From an uncultured Hungatella sp. (GTDB taxonomy: Bacteria > Bacillota > Clostridia > Lachnospirales > Lachnospiraceae), in the NCBI GenBank assembly GCA_910585435.1, contig CAJUEJ010000021.1, positions 8,856-72,855 of the forward strand: 64,000 nucleotides of DNA. The letters are read 5' to 3'. A program made the translations under genes and the position numbers. Numbering within the stretch: position 1 is the stretch's first letter; every line of letters starts with the position of its first letter. Under the pieces are notes generated by a model that was not told the origin of the DNA, did not search any database, and worked only from the letters and a program-made list of their open reading frames with translations. Below are positions 1-8,344 of the stretch, piece by piece.

Positions 1-2
1 AG

Positions 3-1364
3 TTAAAGCGACGGAAAAATTCTCATTTTCTTTCGCTGCTGTTCGGTGTGGAAGGGGAACTGGCCGGCAATGCATTAAAGGCGCAGAGAAAAGCCCTGCG
101 GACGGCATCCTTATCTTTGATATCTGCGTTAATGGCGTTTATGGTGATGCAGTGCTTTTTTACCCTTTCAAGAATCAGTACAAGGGAGACATATTTTGAA
201 CGGTATCAGGAAGTTTGGGATGTTATGGTTACCGTGAAAGATGCGGATGTGGATACTTTTGAAGAAATGGAGCGTATTCAGGGGATTAACGGATTGGAAA
301 ACGCCGTTATATATCAGAAGGCGATGGCGAAACGGATGATTACAGGGGAAGAAATAAGCGAAGAGATGAAATCCTTCGGCGGATTTTCCCATGCGCCTGG
401 TAATTATGTAACACAGACGGATGGCGGATGGCTGGTGGATGCACCGATCATCATACTGGATGATAACAGCTTTCTGGCTTACTGTGAACAGATCGGCATT
501 GCGCAGCAGCTTCATGGGGCAGTAATCTTAAACCAGATCCGGGATGTGACAAATCCGGATTTCAGGCATCCGGATTTTATGCCTTATATAAAGGCGCCGG
601 GCACAGGGGAAAATGCGGCAAGTATTTTGAGACAGTCAGGGAATGAAGAAATGACAGCCAGAATACCGGTCCTGGCTTATACAGAAAAGGTCCCTGTTTT
701 AAGAGAGGAATACGCAACGCTTAATTATTATGAACTGGTGCATTTTATCCCGGCAGCTTTATGGAAGGAGATCAAAGGACAGATCGGTGGCGTGGAAAAA
801 GACAGCTATATCCGTGTCCTGGGGAAAGAAAATGCGTCCTTGGAAGAACTGAACATGCTACAAGATGAACTGGGCCAGATCCTCAGCGGGAAATATACCA
901 TAGAATCTGAAAACCGTATCCGGGAATATGAAATAAATAATAAGCAGATCCAGGGAATGATGGCGATATTTGGAGGCTTTTGCATCCTGCTTGCAATTAT
1001 CGGCATCGGCAATGTGTTTTCCAATACATTGGGATTCGTGCGTCAGAGGAAAAGGGAATTTGCAAGATACATGTCCATTGGAATGACGCCGAAGGAGCTT
1101 AGGAAAATGTTCTGCACAGAAGCACTGGTGATAGCCGGCAAACCCATTTTGATCAGCCTTCCACTTGTAATCATCGCAACAGGATATATGCTGAAGGCAA
1201 GCTATATGGGAGTGGGAGAATTTATGGCAGAGGCGCCGGTTACGCCAATCCTTCTGTTCATGCTGGCCATCCTGGGATCCGTAGCGCTGGCATATTATCT
1301 TGCGTGGCGGAATGTACGCAAAATCAGTTTGGCAGAGGTTCTTAGGGATGATACAATGATGTAA
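3..1364 (+). CDS. FtsX-type ABC transporter permease (5'-partial)
   Basis: The reading frame is open to the left edge of the window, so the true start lies outside; a GTG at 48 is only an internal candidate. The visible part is one complete FtsX/MacB-like module: a membrane segment near nt 105-165, a soluble extracytoplasmic stretch of about 250 residues, then three membrane segments near nt 950-1030, 1120-1190 and 1240-1305. Such permeases work with an ATP-binding subunit in peptide or lipid export or in antimicrobial peptide resistance; that subunit is not visible and would be expected upstream. The LytTR/GHKL two-component genes downstream are a common partner of this kind of transporter. 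Family is clear; substrate is not. Confidence 0.85.
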   Translation, partial: LKRRKNSHFLSLLFGVEGELAGNALKAQRKALRTASLSLISALMAFMVMQCFFTLSRISTRETYFERYQEVWDVMVTVKDADVDTFEEMERIQGINGLENAVIYQKAMAKRMITGEEISEEMKSFGGFSHAPGNYVTQTDGGWLVDAPIIILDDNSFLAYCEQIGIAQQLHGAVILNQIRDVTNPDFRHPDFMPYIKAPGTGENAASILRQSGNEEMTARIPVLAYTEKVPVLREEYATLNYYELVHFIPAALWKEIKGQIGGVEKDSYIRVLGKENASLEELNMLQDELGQILSGKYTIESENRIREYEINNKQIQGMMAIFGGFCILLAIIGIGNVFSNTLGFVRQRKREFARYMSIGMTPKELRKMFCTEALVIAGKPILISLPLVIIATGYMLKASYMGVGEFMAEAPVTPILLFMLAILGSVALAYYLAWRNVRKISLAEVLRDDTMM

Positions 1365-1701
1365 AATCGGATATCGTTTTAATTATGATCCTTGTTTCTG
1401 TCTGCGGCCCTGTTTTTTCATCCGGCATGCAGAATGCAGCAGAAACAATCACAAATCCAATCAGCGCCCCAGGCAGGCGTCACATTCCGCAGACCTGGAA
1501 CAGGGAGTGCTTCTCAAAATCGGTCAATTATGCATCCCACGGAGTGAACATGTACGGAGGACATGTTATACATTTCACATCATTTAGAAAACTGTCTGTG
1601 GCAAACAGATTGTTCCAGGGGCTGGGGGATGCTAGAATTAAAATTTACAGAAAAGCCCCATAAAGAGAAAAATCAGGGCTTTCAAAAGGAGGAAAAGGGC
1701 G
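1365..1701. other. Intergenic region with two short dyads
   Basis: No convincing gene is seen here. A perfect 7+7 bp inverted repeat (AACATGT, 7 bp spacer, ACATGTT) lies at 1547-1567. A second one (AAAGCCC at 1652-1658, GGGCTTT at 1676-1682) sits just ahead of the AGGAGG site of the next gene and could form a leader hairpin. Neither is followed by a T-tract, so neither looks like a standard terminator. They could be protein-binding sites or leader structure for the small gene that follows. Confidence 0.4.
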
Positions 1702-1908
1702 ATGAGTAAATATAACGCATTATGGGAATATGTGCAGAAAAACAAAAAAGATTCGTTTCAACTGACCTTTGAGGAGATCATGAATATCGCAGGAATACCC
1801 ATTGACCACTCTTTTCTCAAATATAAAAAAGAGCTTGCAGAATACGGATGGCAGGTGGGGAAAATATCCATGAAAGAACAGACCGTTTGCTTTCAGAGGG
1901 CTGACTGA
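1702..1908 (+). CDS. Small conserved protein (DUF7662-like)
   Basis: A 68-residue basic protein with a good ribosome binding site (AAAAGGAGG, about 10 bp before ATG). It has an N-terminal SKYNALWEYV stretch, a central LTFEEI segment and a C-terminal part rich in charged residues, with no membrane segment or signal peptide. The pattern recalls a short Firmicutes family that I believe is catalogued as DUF7662; that label is from memory and tentative. No function is known to me. It lies 35 bp upstream of the LytTR regulator and is probably cotranscribed with it. Confidence 0.7.
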   Translation: MSKYNALWEYVQKNKKDSFQLTFEEIMNIAGIPIDHSFLKYKKELAEYGWQVGKISMKEQTVCFQRAD

Positions 1909-1943
1909 CAATTTCTATATTGCTAAGAAACATGTAAAAGCAG

Positions 1944-2675
1944 ATGAAACGGCCAGCGGTTCATAGCGCATTGATCCATATTGCAATCTGTGATGATGAG
2001 AAATATATGTCCGATTATATAAGGGTAATGGCCTCCGATTTTTTCCGTAAAAAGAATAAGGAGATCCATCTTCGCACATTTTTAAGCGGTGAAGAGCTGT
2101 TAAGCTACAGCGGACCAATCGACATCCTGTTTCTGGACATTCAGATGAAGAATATGGACGGTATGGAAACAGCAAGGAAGCTGAGAGCGGACAGGTTCCG
2201 TGGCTCCCTGATTTTCATTACGGTACTGAAAGAGATGGTATTCCAGTCTTTTGAGGTCCAGGCTTACGATTATCTGGTCAAGCCGGTGGATAAAAAGCAG
2301 TTTGAAAAGACCATGGATCGGCTTTATACTTCTATGTGCAGTGCCAGTGGGGACAGCCTGCTGGTGCAAAAAGGATATGAGGGCCGCATCATCCCAAAGG
2401 ACGAGATTGTCTTCTGTGAGATCATAGAGCGGAAAATATATTTAAACCTGGCTTCATGCGAGGTTGTTGATTATTATGAACGGATTGAAAATCTGGAAAC
2501 AAAGCTGGACGAATATTTTTTCCGGTGCCACAGAAGCTATCTCATCAATCTGAAGCATTTAAAAGGCTATAAAAACGGGACTGCCTATATGGATAACGGC
2601 AAAAAGGTTCCCGTATCACGGATGCGGAGCAAGGAGTTCTCCAGTGTTGTTCTGCAGTATATGAAAAATATGTAA
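1944..2675 (+). CDS. LytTR-family response regulator
   Basis: Receiver domain (residues 12-130) with acidic pair D17/D18 and phosphoacceptor D65 in ILFLDIQMKNMDG, followed by a LytTR DNA-binding domain (about 140-240) including FFRCHRSYLINL. This is the AgrA/VirR architecture: phosphorylated by the neighbouring kinase, it binds direct-repeat sites and controls transcription. The start is uncertain: the ATG at 1944 has a weak ribosome binding site, and a TTG at 1971 would give a protein beginning right at the receiver fold. The kinase gene follows 28 bp downstream. No AgrB/AgrD-like peptide genes are present, so the signal is unknown; the adjacent ABC permease is the obvious candidate target. 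Confidence 0.9.
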   Translation: MKRPAVHSALIHIAICDDEKYMSDYIRVMASDFFRKKNKEIHLRTFLSGEELLSYSGPIDILFLDIQMKNMDGMETARKLRADRFRGSLIFITVLKEMVFQSFEVQAYDYLVKPVDKKQFEKTMDRLYTSMCSASGDSLLVQKGYEGRIIPKDEIVFCEIIERKIYLNLASCEVVDYYERIENLETKLDEYFFRCHRSYLINLKHLKGYKNGTAYMDNGKKVPVSRMRSKEFSSVVLQYMKNM

Positions 2676-2703
2676 TAGCTTTTACATACAGGGGGCAGGT
2701 AAC

Positions 2704-4089
2704 ATGGCTGAGTATTTAGATTCTGTCAAGATATATAGTATAAGCGTGATTGAGACGTCTTTCCAGCTGTATTTTCTGGCAAAAATCCTGAAAAAGAAAT
2801 TATGGCCTCCTGCTTATTTCCTGTTTGCAGTATGTGCAGTGACGGTCAATTATTTTCTTTCGGCCGGCATGTTCATAGGATTCATAGTATTTGTCTCTCT
2901 GCTTACAGTATGCGGGACTTGGGCCTGCCATGGGGATCTTAAGTCTTCCCTTCTGTATGCGGCCCTGACGACTGAAATCATGCGGCTGTGCTATGGAATT
3001 GTGAAATCCCTGATAAGCCTTTTATACCCGTTTCTGCCTGCTGTTTTCCATGATGCAGCCAGTATGGCTATTATGCTGGCCGGCGAGGCGGCATTGCTGG
3101 CTCTCACCGGCTTTTGCTATTATATGGTGTACCGTTATTTTTCTGACCATACTACAGCAAAGATGCAGCAAATGTTTCTGATTATCATCCCGATCCTGAT
3201 GATTTTCATTATGAGCGAGTACATCAATGTGATAGAATTTGAATTCCAGTATGAGGTTCTGGAAGAGGGAGGGCCTTCCGGGTATCTGCTCAGTCACTGG
3301 CAGATGCTGGTCATGCATCTTCTGGGCCTTGCCAGCCTGTTCTGCATCCTGTTCTCTTATAAGAAGCTGCAGCAGAATTTCCGCCTCAGCACGGAATTAT
3401 CGCTGCTGGAGCAGGAGGAGCATTCCCTGAACCAGTATGTGGAGGAGGCAAAGACCCGCTATGACAGCACAAAGTCCTTCCGCCATGATATCAGGAACCA
3501 TATTGCAGTGGTAAAAAATCTTCTGCAGAACGGGAAGCTGGAAGAGGCGGTAAGCTATATGGAGGATATGGACGACATGGCGGAAAAAATGTCATTCCCC
3601 TGCAGTACCAATAACCCGGTAGTGGATATCCTGGTGGGAAATAAACTGGGGATTGCAAAAAGCATGGGGATAGATGTGGGCTGCTCCCTTCTTCTGCCAT
3701 ATCCATGTGGCCTGCGGGACATTGATATCTGCATTGTCCTGTCAAATGCACTGGATAATGCCATCCAGGCATGTAAGAGCCCGGAAGCCGGCAGTCCGCC
3801 CGCCCTGTCAGGGGCATGTGTAGCAGGCTGCCCCAATAGGTACATCCAGGTGTCCGGGCGTATCCAGGGAGATTTCCTTATGATGGAGGTTGAAAATAGC
3901 TTCCATGGGAACAGCACATTCAAAAAAGGGACAGGCTTGTCGAATGTAAAAAAGGTAGCTGAAAAATATGGCGGTGCCATGAGCATAGAGACACAGGAGA
4001 ATGTATTTGTTCTCCATGTGCTGCTGATTATTCCGGAACCAAATATGCAAAAAGGGGAGAAGGAAAAACAGGCCGACAAGTATAGATGA
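2704..4089 (+). CDS. GHKL-type sensor histidine kinase (AgrC-like)
   Basis: 461 residues. The first ~235 are very hydrophobic, with about six membrane segments as in peptide-sensing AgrC kinases. They are followed by a short coiled coil and a SpoOB-type phosphorylation segment with the H-box FRHDIRNH (around residue 260). The C-terminal ATPase domain has an N-box (LSNALDNAIQAC, about 345) and a G-box (GTGLSNV, about 408). GGGGGCAG lies a few bases before the ATG. It forms a two-component system with the LytTR regulator upstream. The membrane domain could sense a peptide or report on an ABC transporter; sequence alone does not decide. Confidence 0.9.
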   Translation: MAEYLDSVKIYSISVIETSFQLYFLAKILKKKLWPPAYFLFAVCAVTVNYFLSAGMFIGFIVFVSLLTVCGTWACHGDLKSSLLYAALTTEIMRLCYGIVKSLISLLYPFLPAVFHDAASMAIMLAGEAALLALTGFCYYMVYRYFSDHTTAKMQQMFLIIIPILMIFIMSEYINVIEFEFQYEVLEEGGPSGYLLSHWQMLVMHLLGLASLFCILFSYKKLQQNFRLSTELSLLEQEEHSLNQYVEEAKTRYDSTKSFRHDIRNHIAVVKNLLQNGKLEEAVSYMEDMDDMAEKMSFPCSTNNPVVDILVGNKLGIAKSMGIDVGCSLLLPYPCGLRDIDICIVLSNALDNAIQACKSPEAGSPPALSGACVAGCPNRYIQVSGRIQGDFLMMEVENSFHGNSTFKKGTGLSNVKKVAEKYGGAMSIETQENVFVLHVLLIIPEPNMQKGEKEKQADKYR

Positions 4090-4107
4090 TTAGCATGGAG
4101 ATGTCGG

Positions 4108-4136
4108 TTGACGTTACAGGAAATTTGATTTAGAAT
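4108..4136 (+). promoter_or_regulatory. Predicted sigma-A promoter for azlCD
   Basis: TTGACG (4108-4113), 17 bp spacer, TAGAAT (4131-4136), about 65 bp upstream of the azlC start. Position and spacing fit a vegetative promoter separating azlCD from the two-component genes. Confidence 0.6.
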
Positions 4137-4201
4137 ATGGTCAAAGGAAAATATAGATTTTTCCTGTCCGATTAATCCGGAGATTGAGAGAAGAGGAACA
4201 T

Positions 4202-4900
4202 ATGAAAAGAAAAGCATTCCAGGCAGCCCTTCCCCATACCATACCCATTGCGGTAGGCTTTCTGTTTCTGGGGATGTCTTATGGGTTTCTTATGCGGAGT
4301 AAAGGATTTTCTGTTTTCTACCCCATGCTGATGAGTTTTTTTATTTTTGCCGGTTCCATGGAATTTGTCACGGTCAATTTGCTGCTGTCTGCCTTCCAGC
4401 CGGTTCACGCGTTTCTTCTTGCCCTGATGGTCAATGCAAGGCATCTGTTCTACGGGATTTCCATGCTGGAACGGTACAAAAATGTGGGCTGGAAGAAATT
4501 CTATCTTATTTATGGCATGTGTGATGAATCCTTTACCATCAACTGCAGCGTGACACCGCCGCCGGGGGTGGATAAGGGGTGGTTTATGTTTTTTGTGACT
4601 CTGTTGAACCAGATGTACTGGGTAAGCGGCGCAACCCTTGGGGCCCTTCTTGGGTATGTAATCCGGTTTGATACTAAGGGGATTGAGTTTGTCATGACAG
4701 CGCTGTTTGTGGTGATGTTTCTGAACCAGTGGGAGGAGAGCAGGGATCACAGGTCTGCGCTTACAGGGATCGGATGCTCTTTTTTATGTCTGCTGATTTT
4801 CGGCAGCGGGCAGTTTGTACTCCCGGCCATGGGGCTGATGATTCTGTGTGTTACTTTAGGAAGGAAAAAGGAAGACAGAGAGAAAGAGGGGAGGCGGTAG
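4202..4900 (+). CDS. azlC: AzlC family branched-chain amino acid exporter, large subunit
   Basis: A 232-residue integral membrane protein. Its N-terminus (AALPHTIPIAVGFLFLGMSYG) and the later NARHLFYG segment are typical of AzlC, the large subunit of the AzlCD exporter that in Bacillus subtilis confers 4-azaleucine resistance and exports branched-chain amino acids. The ATG at 4202 is preferred over a TTG at 4184 because GAGAAGAGG precedes it at good spacing. It is followed after 1 bp by azlD. No Lrp-type AzlB regulator is seen nearby. Substrate is inferred from the family. Confidence 0.92.
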   Translation: MKRKAFQAALPHTIPIAVGFLFLGMSYGFLMRSKGFSVFYPMLMSFFIFAGSMEFVTVNLLLSAFQPVHAFLLALMVNARHLFYGISMLERYKNVGWKKFYLIYGMCDESFTINCSVTPPPGVDKGWFMFFVTLLNQMYWVSGATLGALLGYVIRFDTKGIEFVMTALFVVMFLNQWEESRDHRSALTGIGCSFLCLLIFGSGQFVLPAMGLMILCVTLGRKKEDREKEGRR

Positions 4901-4901
4901 T

Positions 4902-5231
4902 ATGACAGTCATGGAACGTGTAATCACCATTCTTGCGGTTGTGGCAGGGACTGTTCTCACCAGGTTTCTGCCCTTTCTCATTTTTCCGGAGGAGAAGACG
5001 CCGCCTGCGTATATCACCTGGCTGGGTACTGTCCTGCCCTATGGGGTCATCGGGCTTCTGGTGGTCTATTGCCTGAAGGATGCAGTTTTTACCGCTTATC
5101 ACGGGCTGCCGGAGGTGATTGCCATAGGATTCATCGTTCTGTTACACAGATGGAAGAGGAATACGCTTCTCAGTATTGCAGGGGGAACCATTCTGTATAT
5201 GATCCTTGTGCAGCGATTCTTTATAGTATAG
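4902..5231 (+). CDS. azlD: AzlD family small subunit of amino acid exporter
   Basis: A 109-residue, three- to four-helix membrane protein with the characteristic AzlD N-terminus (TRFLPFLIF) and a central GLLVVYCLKD segment. It pairs with AzlC to form a branched-chain amino acid export complex. The start overlaps the translational context of azlC (GAGGCGGTAGT before ATG, 1 bp after the azlC stop), so the two are probably translationally coupled. Confidence 0.92.
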   Translation: MTVMERVITILAVVAGTVLTRFLPFLIFPEEKTPPAYITWLGTVLPYGVIGLLVVYCLKDAVFTAYHGLPEVIAIGFIVLLHRWKRNTLLSIAGGTILYMILVQRFFIV

Positions 5232-5257
5232 AATTCTTTCAAATTATCCCAAAGGCC

Positions 5258-5285
5258 TTGAATTATGAAAATCATTTGCTACAAT
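5258..5285 (+). promoter_or_regulatory. Predicted promoter for ABC exporter genes
   Basis: TTGAAT (5258-5263), 16 bp, TACAAT (5280-5285), about 40 bp before the ATG of the ATPase gene. A plausible vegetative promoter. Confidence 0.5.
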
Positions 5286-5322
5286 TAGGTACATATATAG
5301 GAAGTTTGAAAGGAGACTGCCA

Positions 5323-6036
5323 ATGCTTTATATTGAACATTATTCTAAAATATATCCCGGCGGAAAGAAGGCTGTGGATGACCTGACTCTCCACGTGGGG
5401 CCCGGCCAGATCTATGGCTTTATCGGCCACAATGGTGCAGGCAAAACCACCACCCTCCGGGCTGTGGCAGGGGTGATGGATTTTACGGAAGGCACCATCA
5501 CCATTGACGGCCATGACATTAAGAAGGAGCCTGTAGCGGCGAAACGTGTCACCGCTTTTCTTCCGGATAACCCGGATCTCTATGAGTTTATGAAGGGGAT
5601 TGAGTATCTGAATTTTATCGCCGACCTGTATGGTATTTCTGCAAAACAGCGTACAGCCGACATTGGGAAATATTCCGGTGGCTTTGAGCTGACGGACAAT
5701 CTTGGCTCCCCCATTGGCGGCTACTCCCACGGGATGCGGCAGAAGCTGGCCCTGATTTCGGCTTTTATCCGGCGGCCCAGGCTGCTGATACTGGATGAAC
5801 CGTTTGTAGGCCTGGATCCTTCGGCCGCCCACGTAATGAAAGGCTATCTGTCAGAGCTATGCCAAAGCGGGGCGGCAGTATTTTTTTCTACCCATGTACT
5901 GGAGGTGGCGGAAAAGCTGTGTGATCAGATTGCCATTATCAAAAACGGAAAACTGGTGCGAAGCGGTTCCACGGCAGAGCTGGTGGGAGATTCATCCCTG
6001 GAAGATGTATTTCTGGAACTGGAGGGAGAGGGATGA
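5323..6036 (+). CDS. ABC transporter ATP-binding protein
   Basis: A 237-residue nucleotide-binding subunit with Walker A GHNGAGKTT (residues 35-43), signature YSHGMRQKLAL (around 130), Walker B LLILDEPFVGLDP (around 155) and the switch His in FFSTHV. The layout is that of ABC-2-type exporter ATPases (CcmA/YhaQ-like). GAAAGGAG precedes the ATG. The stop overlaps the start of the permease gene (ATGA), so the two are coupled. The cargo is unknown; such pairs often export antibiotics, lipids or peptides. Confidence 0.93.
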   Translation: MLYIEHYSKIYPGGKKAVDDLTLHVGPGQIYGFIGHNGAGKTTTLRAVAGVMDFTEGTITIDGHDIKKEPVAAKRVTAFLPDNPDLYEFMKGIEYLNFIADLYGISAKQRTADIGKYSGGFELTDNLGSPIGGYSHGMRQKLALISAFIRRPRLLILDEPFVGLDPSAAHVMKGYLSELCQSGAAVFFSTHVLEVAEKLCDQIAIIKNGKLVRSGSTAELVGDSSLEDVFLELEGEG

Positions 6037-7625
6037 AAAATTTTTTTGTTCTGCTGAAGGTCAGCATCCGCTCCATGCTTCTTTCCTCAACCAATTCCAG
6101 GGGACGCAGTAAGAAAAAAGCGGCCACGGGACTGGGGGCTGTCTTTCTCATTGCCTTTCTGGGACTGTATCTGTCCGGAATTTACAGCTATCTGCTGATG
6201 AAGGCGCTGGCGCCATCCAATATGGAAGTGCTGGTATTCATATTCATGGGCATGGTTGCACTGGTGGGAGGGCTTTTGTTTACCACCTTTGCGGTGAAGG
6301 GCGTAGTCTTTGGCGGAAAGGACAATGATTTGCTGCTGAGTATGCCGGTGCCCACAACCGTTCTGATGACCAGCCGGGTAACTGCCATCTATCTGGAGAA
6401 TCTGCTATTCTCCGTTTTCGTTTTGGTTCCGGCTGGGGTGATCTGCACTTTTCTCACACAGAGTGGTGTGGGGCACAGCCTGCTGTTCTGGATACGGCTG
6501 GGAATTGTGGTGCTGTCCCTCCCGCTTCTGGACACGGCACTTTCCGTTCTGCTGGGGGCGCTGGTGGCATTTGTGTCTGCCCGGCTGTCCCGTGGAGCGC
6601 TGGGGCAGAATCTTGTGATGGGAATCTTTATGGCTGCAGTATTCTACTTCTCGTTTCACCTTAGCGACATGATAAGCGGCCTTGCCCAGAATGTGGCCGG
6701 GGTGAAAGCTTCCCTTACCTGGGCAGCGCCTGTGCTGTGGATGGGAGAAGGCATTATGGGAGACTGGGGGATGCTGCTGGCCTTTGTCCTGTGCTGTGTG
6801 TTCCCCTTTGCCCTGATGGTCATGGGTCTTGGCCGGGTATATCGTCAGGCAGTGACTGCATTTGCCGCACAGTCTGTTCAGAGCAATTACAGGCTTTCGG
6901 CCCAGACTGCCTCCGGACAGAAGAAAGCCCTGCTGAAAAAGGAAATGAAACGTTTTTTCGGCACACCCATGTATTTCTGGAATGCGGGTATGGGGCTCAT
7001 TATGCTGCTGGCAGCAGGGGCAGCCGCCCTGATTATGAGAGATAAGCTGCTGGCTTATGTGGAAATGGCCGGGTATTCCATGCCGCTTCTGCCTATGGCG
7101 GCGGCAGTGATTGGTTTTTGTCTCTGTACCTGCCCTATTGCTGCGCCCTCCATCAGCCTGGAGGGAAAGTACCTGTGGATTTTGCGGGAATCTCCGATGG
7201 AGGAAAGCTCCCTGATTTGGGTCAAGGTGGGCTTTCAGCTTCTGCTGACTCTGCCCTCCACAGTCATCGCCGGGATATGCTTTTCAGTTGCTTTTGGCTT
7301 TCCTCTGTGGCAGGGGGCGGTTCTGCTTATGGCCACACTGCTGTTTGCCGTAGGCCAGGCTTCTTTTGGTATGCTTATGGGCCTGTGCTTTCCCAAGCTT
7401 GACGCGGTGAATGAAACGGTGGTTATCAAGCAGTCTATGGCCACAGTGCTGTCCATGTTCGCTTCCATAGCCATACTGTGGGCGGCAGCAGGCTTGTATT
7501 ATTGGGGCAGTAGCATAACCTGGTGGATGGCATTGGCGCTGCCCATAGGATTTTTCGCTTTGTTTGCGGTGGTATGTATTGTGATTCTTTTGAGACAGGG
7601 ACCGTCACTGTTAAAAAGACTGTAA
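6033..7625 (+). CDS. ABC-2-like exporter permease
   Basis: 530 residues with about 12 hydrophobic segments and a basic N-terminal cytoplasmic stretch. Conserved-looking features are KGVVFGGKDNDLLLSMPVP near residue 100 and an internal KKEMKRFFGTPMYFWN segment near 305, typical of the large two-domain permeases in Firmicutes that pair with CcmA-type ATPases. It overlaps the ATPase gene by 4 bp. Substrate cannot be inferred. No regulator lies immediately upstream. Confidence 0.88.
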   Translation: MKNFFVLLKVSIRSMLLSSTNSRGRSKKKAATGLGAVFLIAFLGLYLSGIYSYLLMKALAPSNMEVLVFIFMGMVALVGGLLFTTFAVKGVVFGGKDNDLLLSMPVPTTVLMTSRVTAIYLENLLFSVFVLVPAGVICTFLTQSGVGHSLLFWIRLGIVVLSLPLLDTALSVLLGALVAFVSARLSRGALGQNLVMGIFMAAVFYFSFHLSDMISGLAQNVAGVKASLTWAAPVLWMGEGIMGDWGMLLAFVLCCVFPFALMVMGLGRVYRQAVTAFAAQSVQSNYRLSAQTASGQKKALLKKEMKRFFGTPMYFWNAGMGLIMLLAAGAAALIMRDKLLAYVEMAGYSMPLLPMAAAVIGFCLCTCPIAAPSISLEGKYLWILRESPMEESSLIWVKVGFQLLLTLPSTVIAGICFSVAFGFPLWQGAVLLMATLLFAVGQASFGMLMGLCFPKLDAVNETVVIKQSMATVLSMFASIAILWAAAGLYYWGSSITWWMALALPIGFFALFAVVCIVILLRQGPSLLKRL

Positions 7626-7712
7626 GTCAGAGAAGCGGCAGACTGATCTAAAAGGGATTCAGAGCATGCGCTGCCGTGTTTTCAACAGGGGGCGGCCTTG
7701 GAAGGGTAGTCA

Positions 7713-7741
7713 TTGACACCGCATCAGGAAAGATATAGAAT
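7713..7741 (+). promoter_or_regulatory. Predicted promoter for the Rrf2 regulator gene
   Basis: TTGACA (7713-7718), 17 bp, TAGAAT (7736-7741): close to sigma-A consensus, about 77 bp upstream of the ATG. The transcript would begin just ahead of the hairpin at 7751-7781. Confidence 0.65.
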
Positions 7742-7750
7742 ATAGAAAGC

Positions 7751-7781
7751 AAACCTGCCCCAATGGCAGGGCAGAAGGTTT
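7751..7781 (+). promoter_or_regulatory. Leader hairpin upstream of Rrf2 gene
   Basis: AAACC and TGCCC pair with GGGCA and AGGTTT around an 8-base loop, giving a stem of about 11 bp in the 5' leader. It is followed by TCTTGAGAG rather than a T-tract, so it is not a clear terminator. It may be an RNA structure or an operator for autoregulation. Confidence 0.4.
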
Positions 7782-7817
7782 CTTGAGAGTATAGAACCGT
7801 ACGACGGAGGTGGGAGT

Positions 7818-8261
7818 ATGCAGATATCCAGCAGGTTTACCATTGCACTTCATATATTTGCCTGTATGGAAAGCTTTGGGAAGGATTATAAGATTACCAG
7901 TGATTTCCTGGCATCCAGTATCCAGGTAAACCCGGTTATTATACGGAAGCTTCTGTCGCAGCTTAAGGGCGCAGGGCTTATAGAGGTGGCCCGGGGCACA
8001 GGCGGCGCCAGACCTGCCAGGCCTGTAGATCAGATTACATTTTATGATGTATATCAGGCAGTTGATCTGCTGGAGGATGGGGAATTGTTCCACTTCCACG
8101 AAAATCCCAATCCCAGCTGCCCTGTAGGAAAGAATATCCACAGGGCACTGGATGATAAGTTGATGCACATCCAGGAAGCCATGGAAAATGAGATGAAGAA
8201 ATATACGATTGGAGAAGTTGCAGATGAGATAAAGCAATGCTTTCAGAGGCCTGGTCCGTAA
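7818..8261 (+). CDS. Rrf2 family transcriptional regulator
   Basis: 147 residues: an N-terminal winged helix (MQISSRFTIALHIFACM, then VNPVIIRKLLSQLKGAGLIEV with the GTGGA wing) and a dimerisation helix. Iron-sulfur Rrf2 proteins such as IscR have three clustered Cys; this one has a single Cys in that region (NPSCPVGKN), as in the YwnA-like branch. It is therefore probably not a [2Fe-2S] sensor, though one-Cys redox sensing is possible. GGAGGTGGGAGT precedes the ATG. It has no partner gene on its strand: downstream lies the convergent GH88 gene. Confidence 0.9.
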   Translation: MQISSRFTIALHIFACMESFGKDYKITSDFLASSIQVNPVIIRKLLSQLKGAGLIEVARGTGGARPARPVDQITFYDVYQAVDLLEDGELFHFHENPNPSCPVGKNIHRALDDKLMHIQEAMENEMKKYTIGEVADEIKQCFQRPGP

Positions 8262-8316
8262 AACATACCGGAGGAGGCCTCTGCTATTATGAAAATATTG
8301 AATTCTTACAGCAGAT

Positions 8317-8338
8317 CTGCGCATCTGCTGCGCTGACC
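8317..8338 (+). repeat. Dispersed 22-bp intergenic repeat, copy 1
   Basis: CTGCGC, four variable bases, then GCTGCGCTGACC. Two more copies with the same layout lie at 28031-28052 and 46951-46972, all outside genes and on the same strand. This copy lies between the convergent Rrf2 and GH88 genes. Confidence 0.6.
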
Positions 8339-8344
8339 CTACGA

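Noticed and set aside
1385..1663. A 92-codon open frame between the ABC permease and the small protein gene
   Set aside because: No ribosome binding site, no recognisable sequence and unusual composition; the region looks intergenic.
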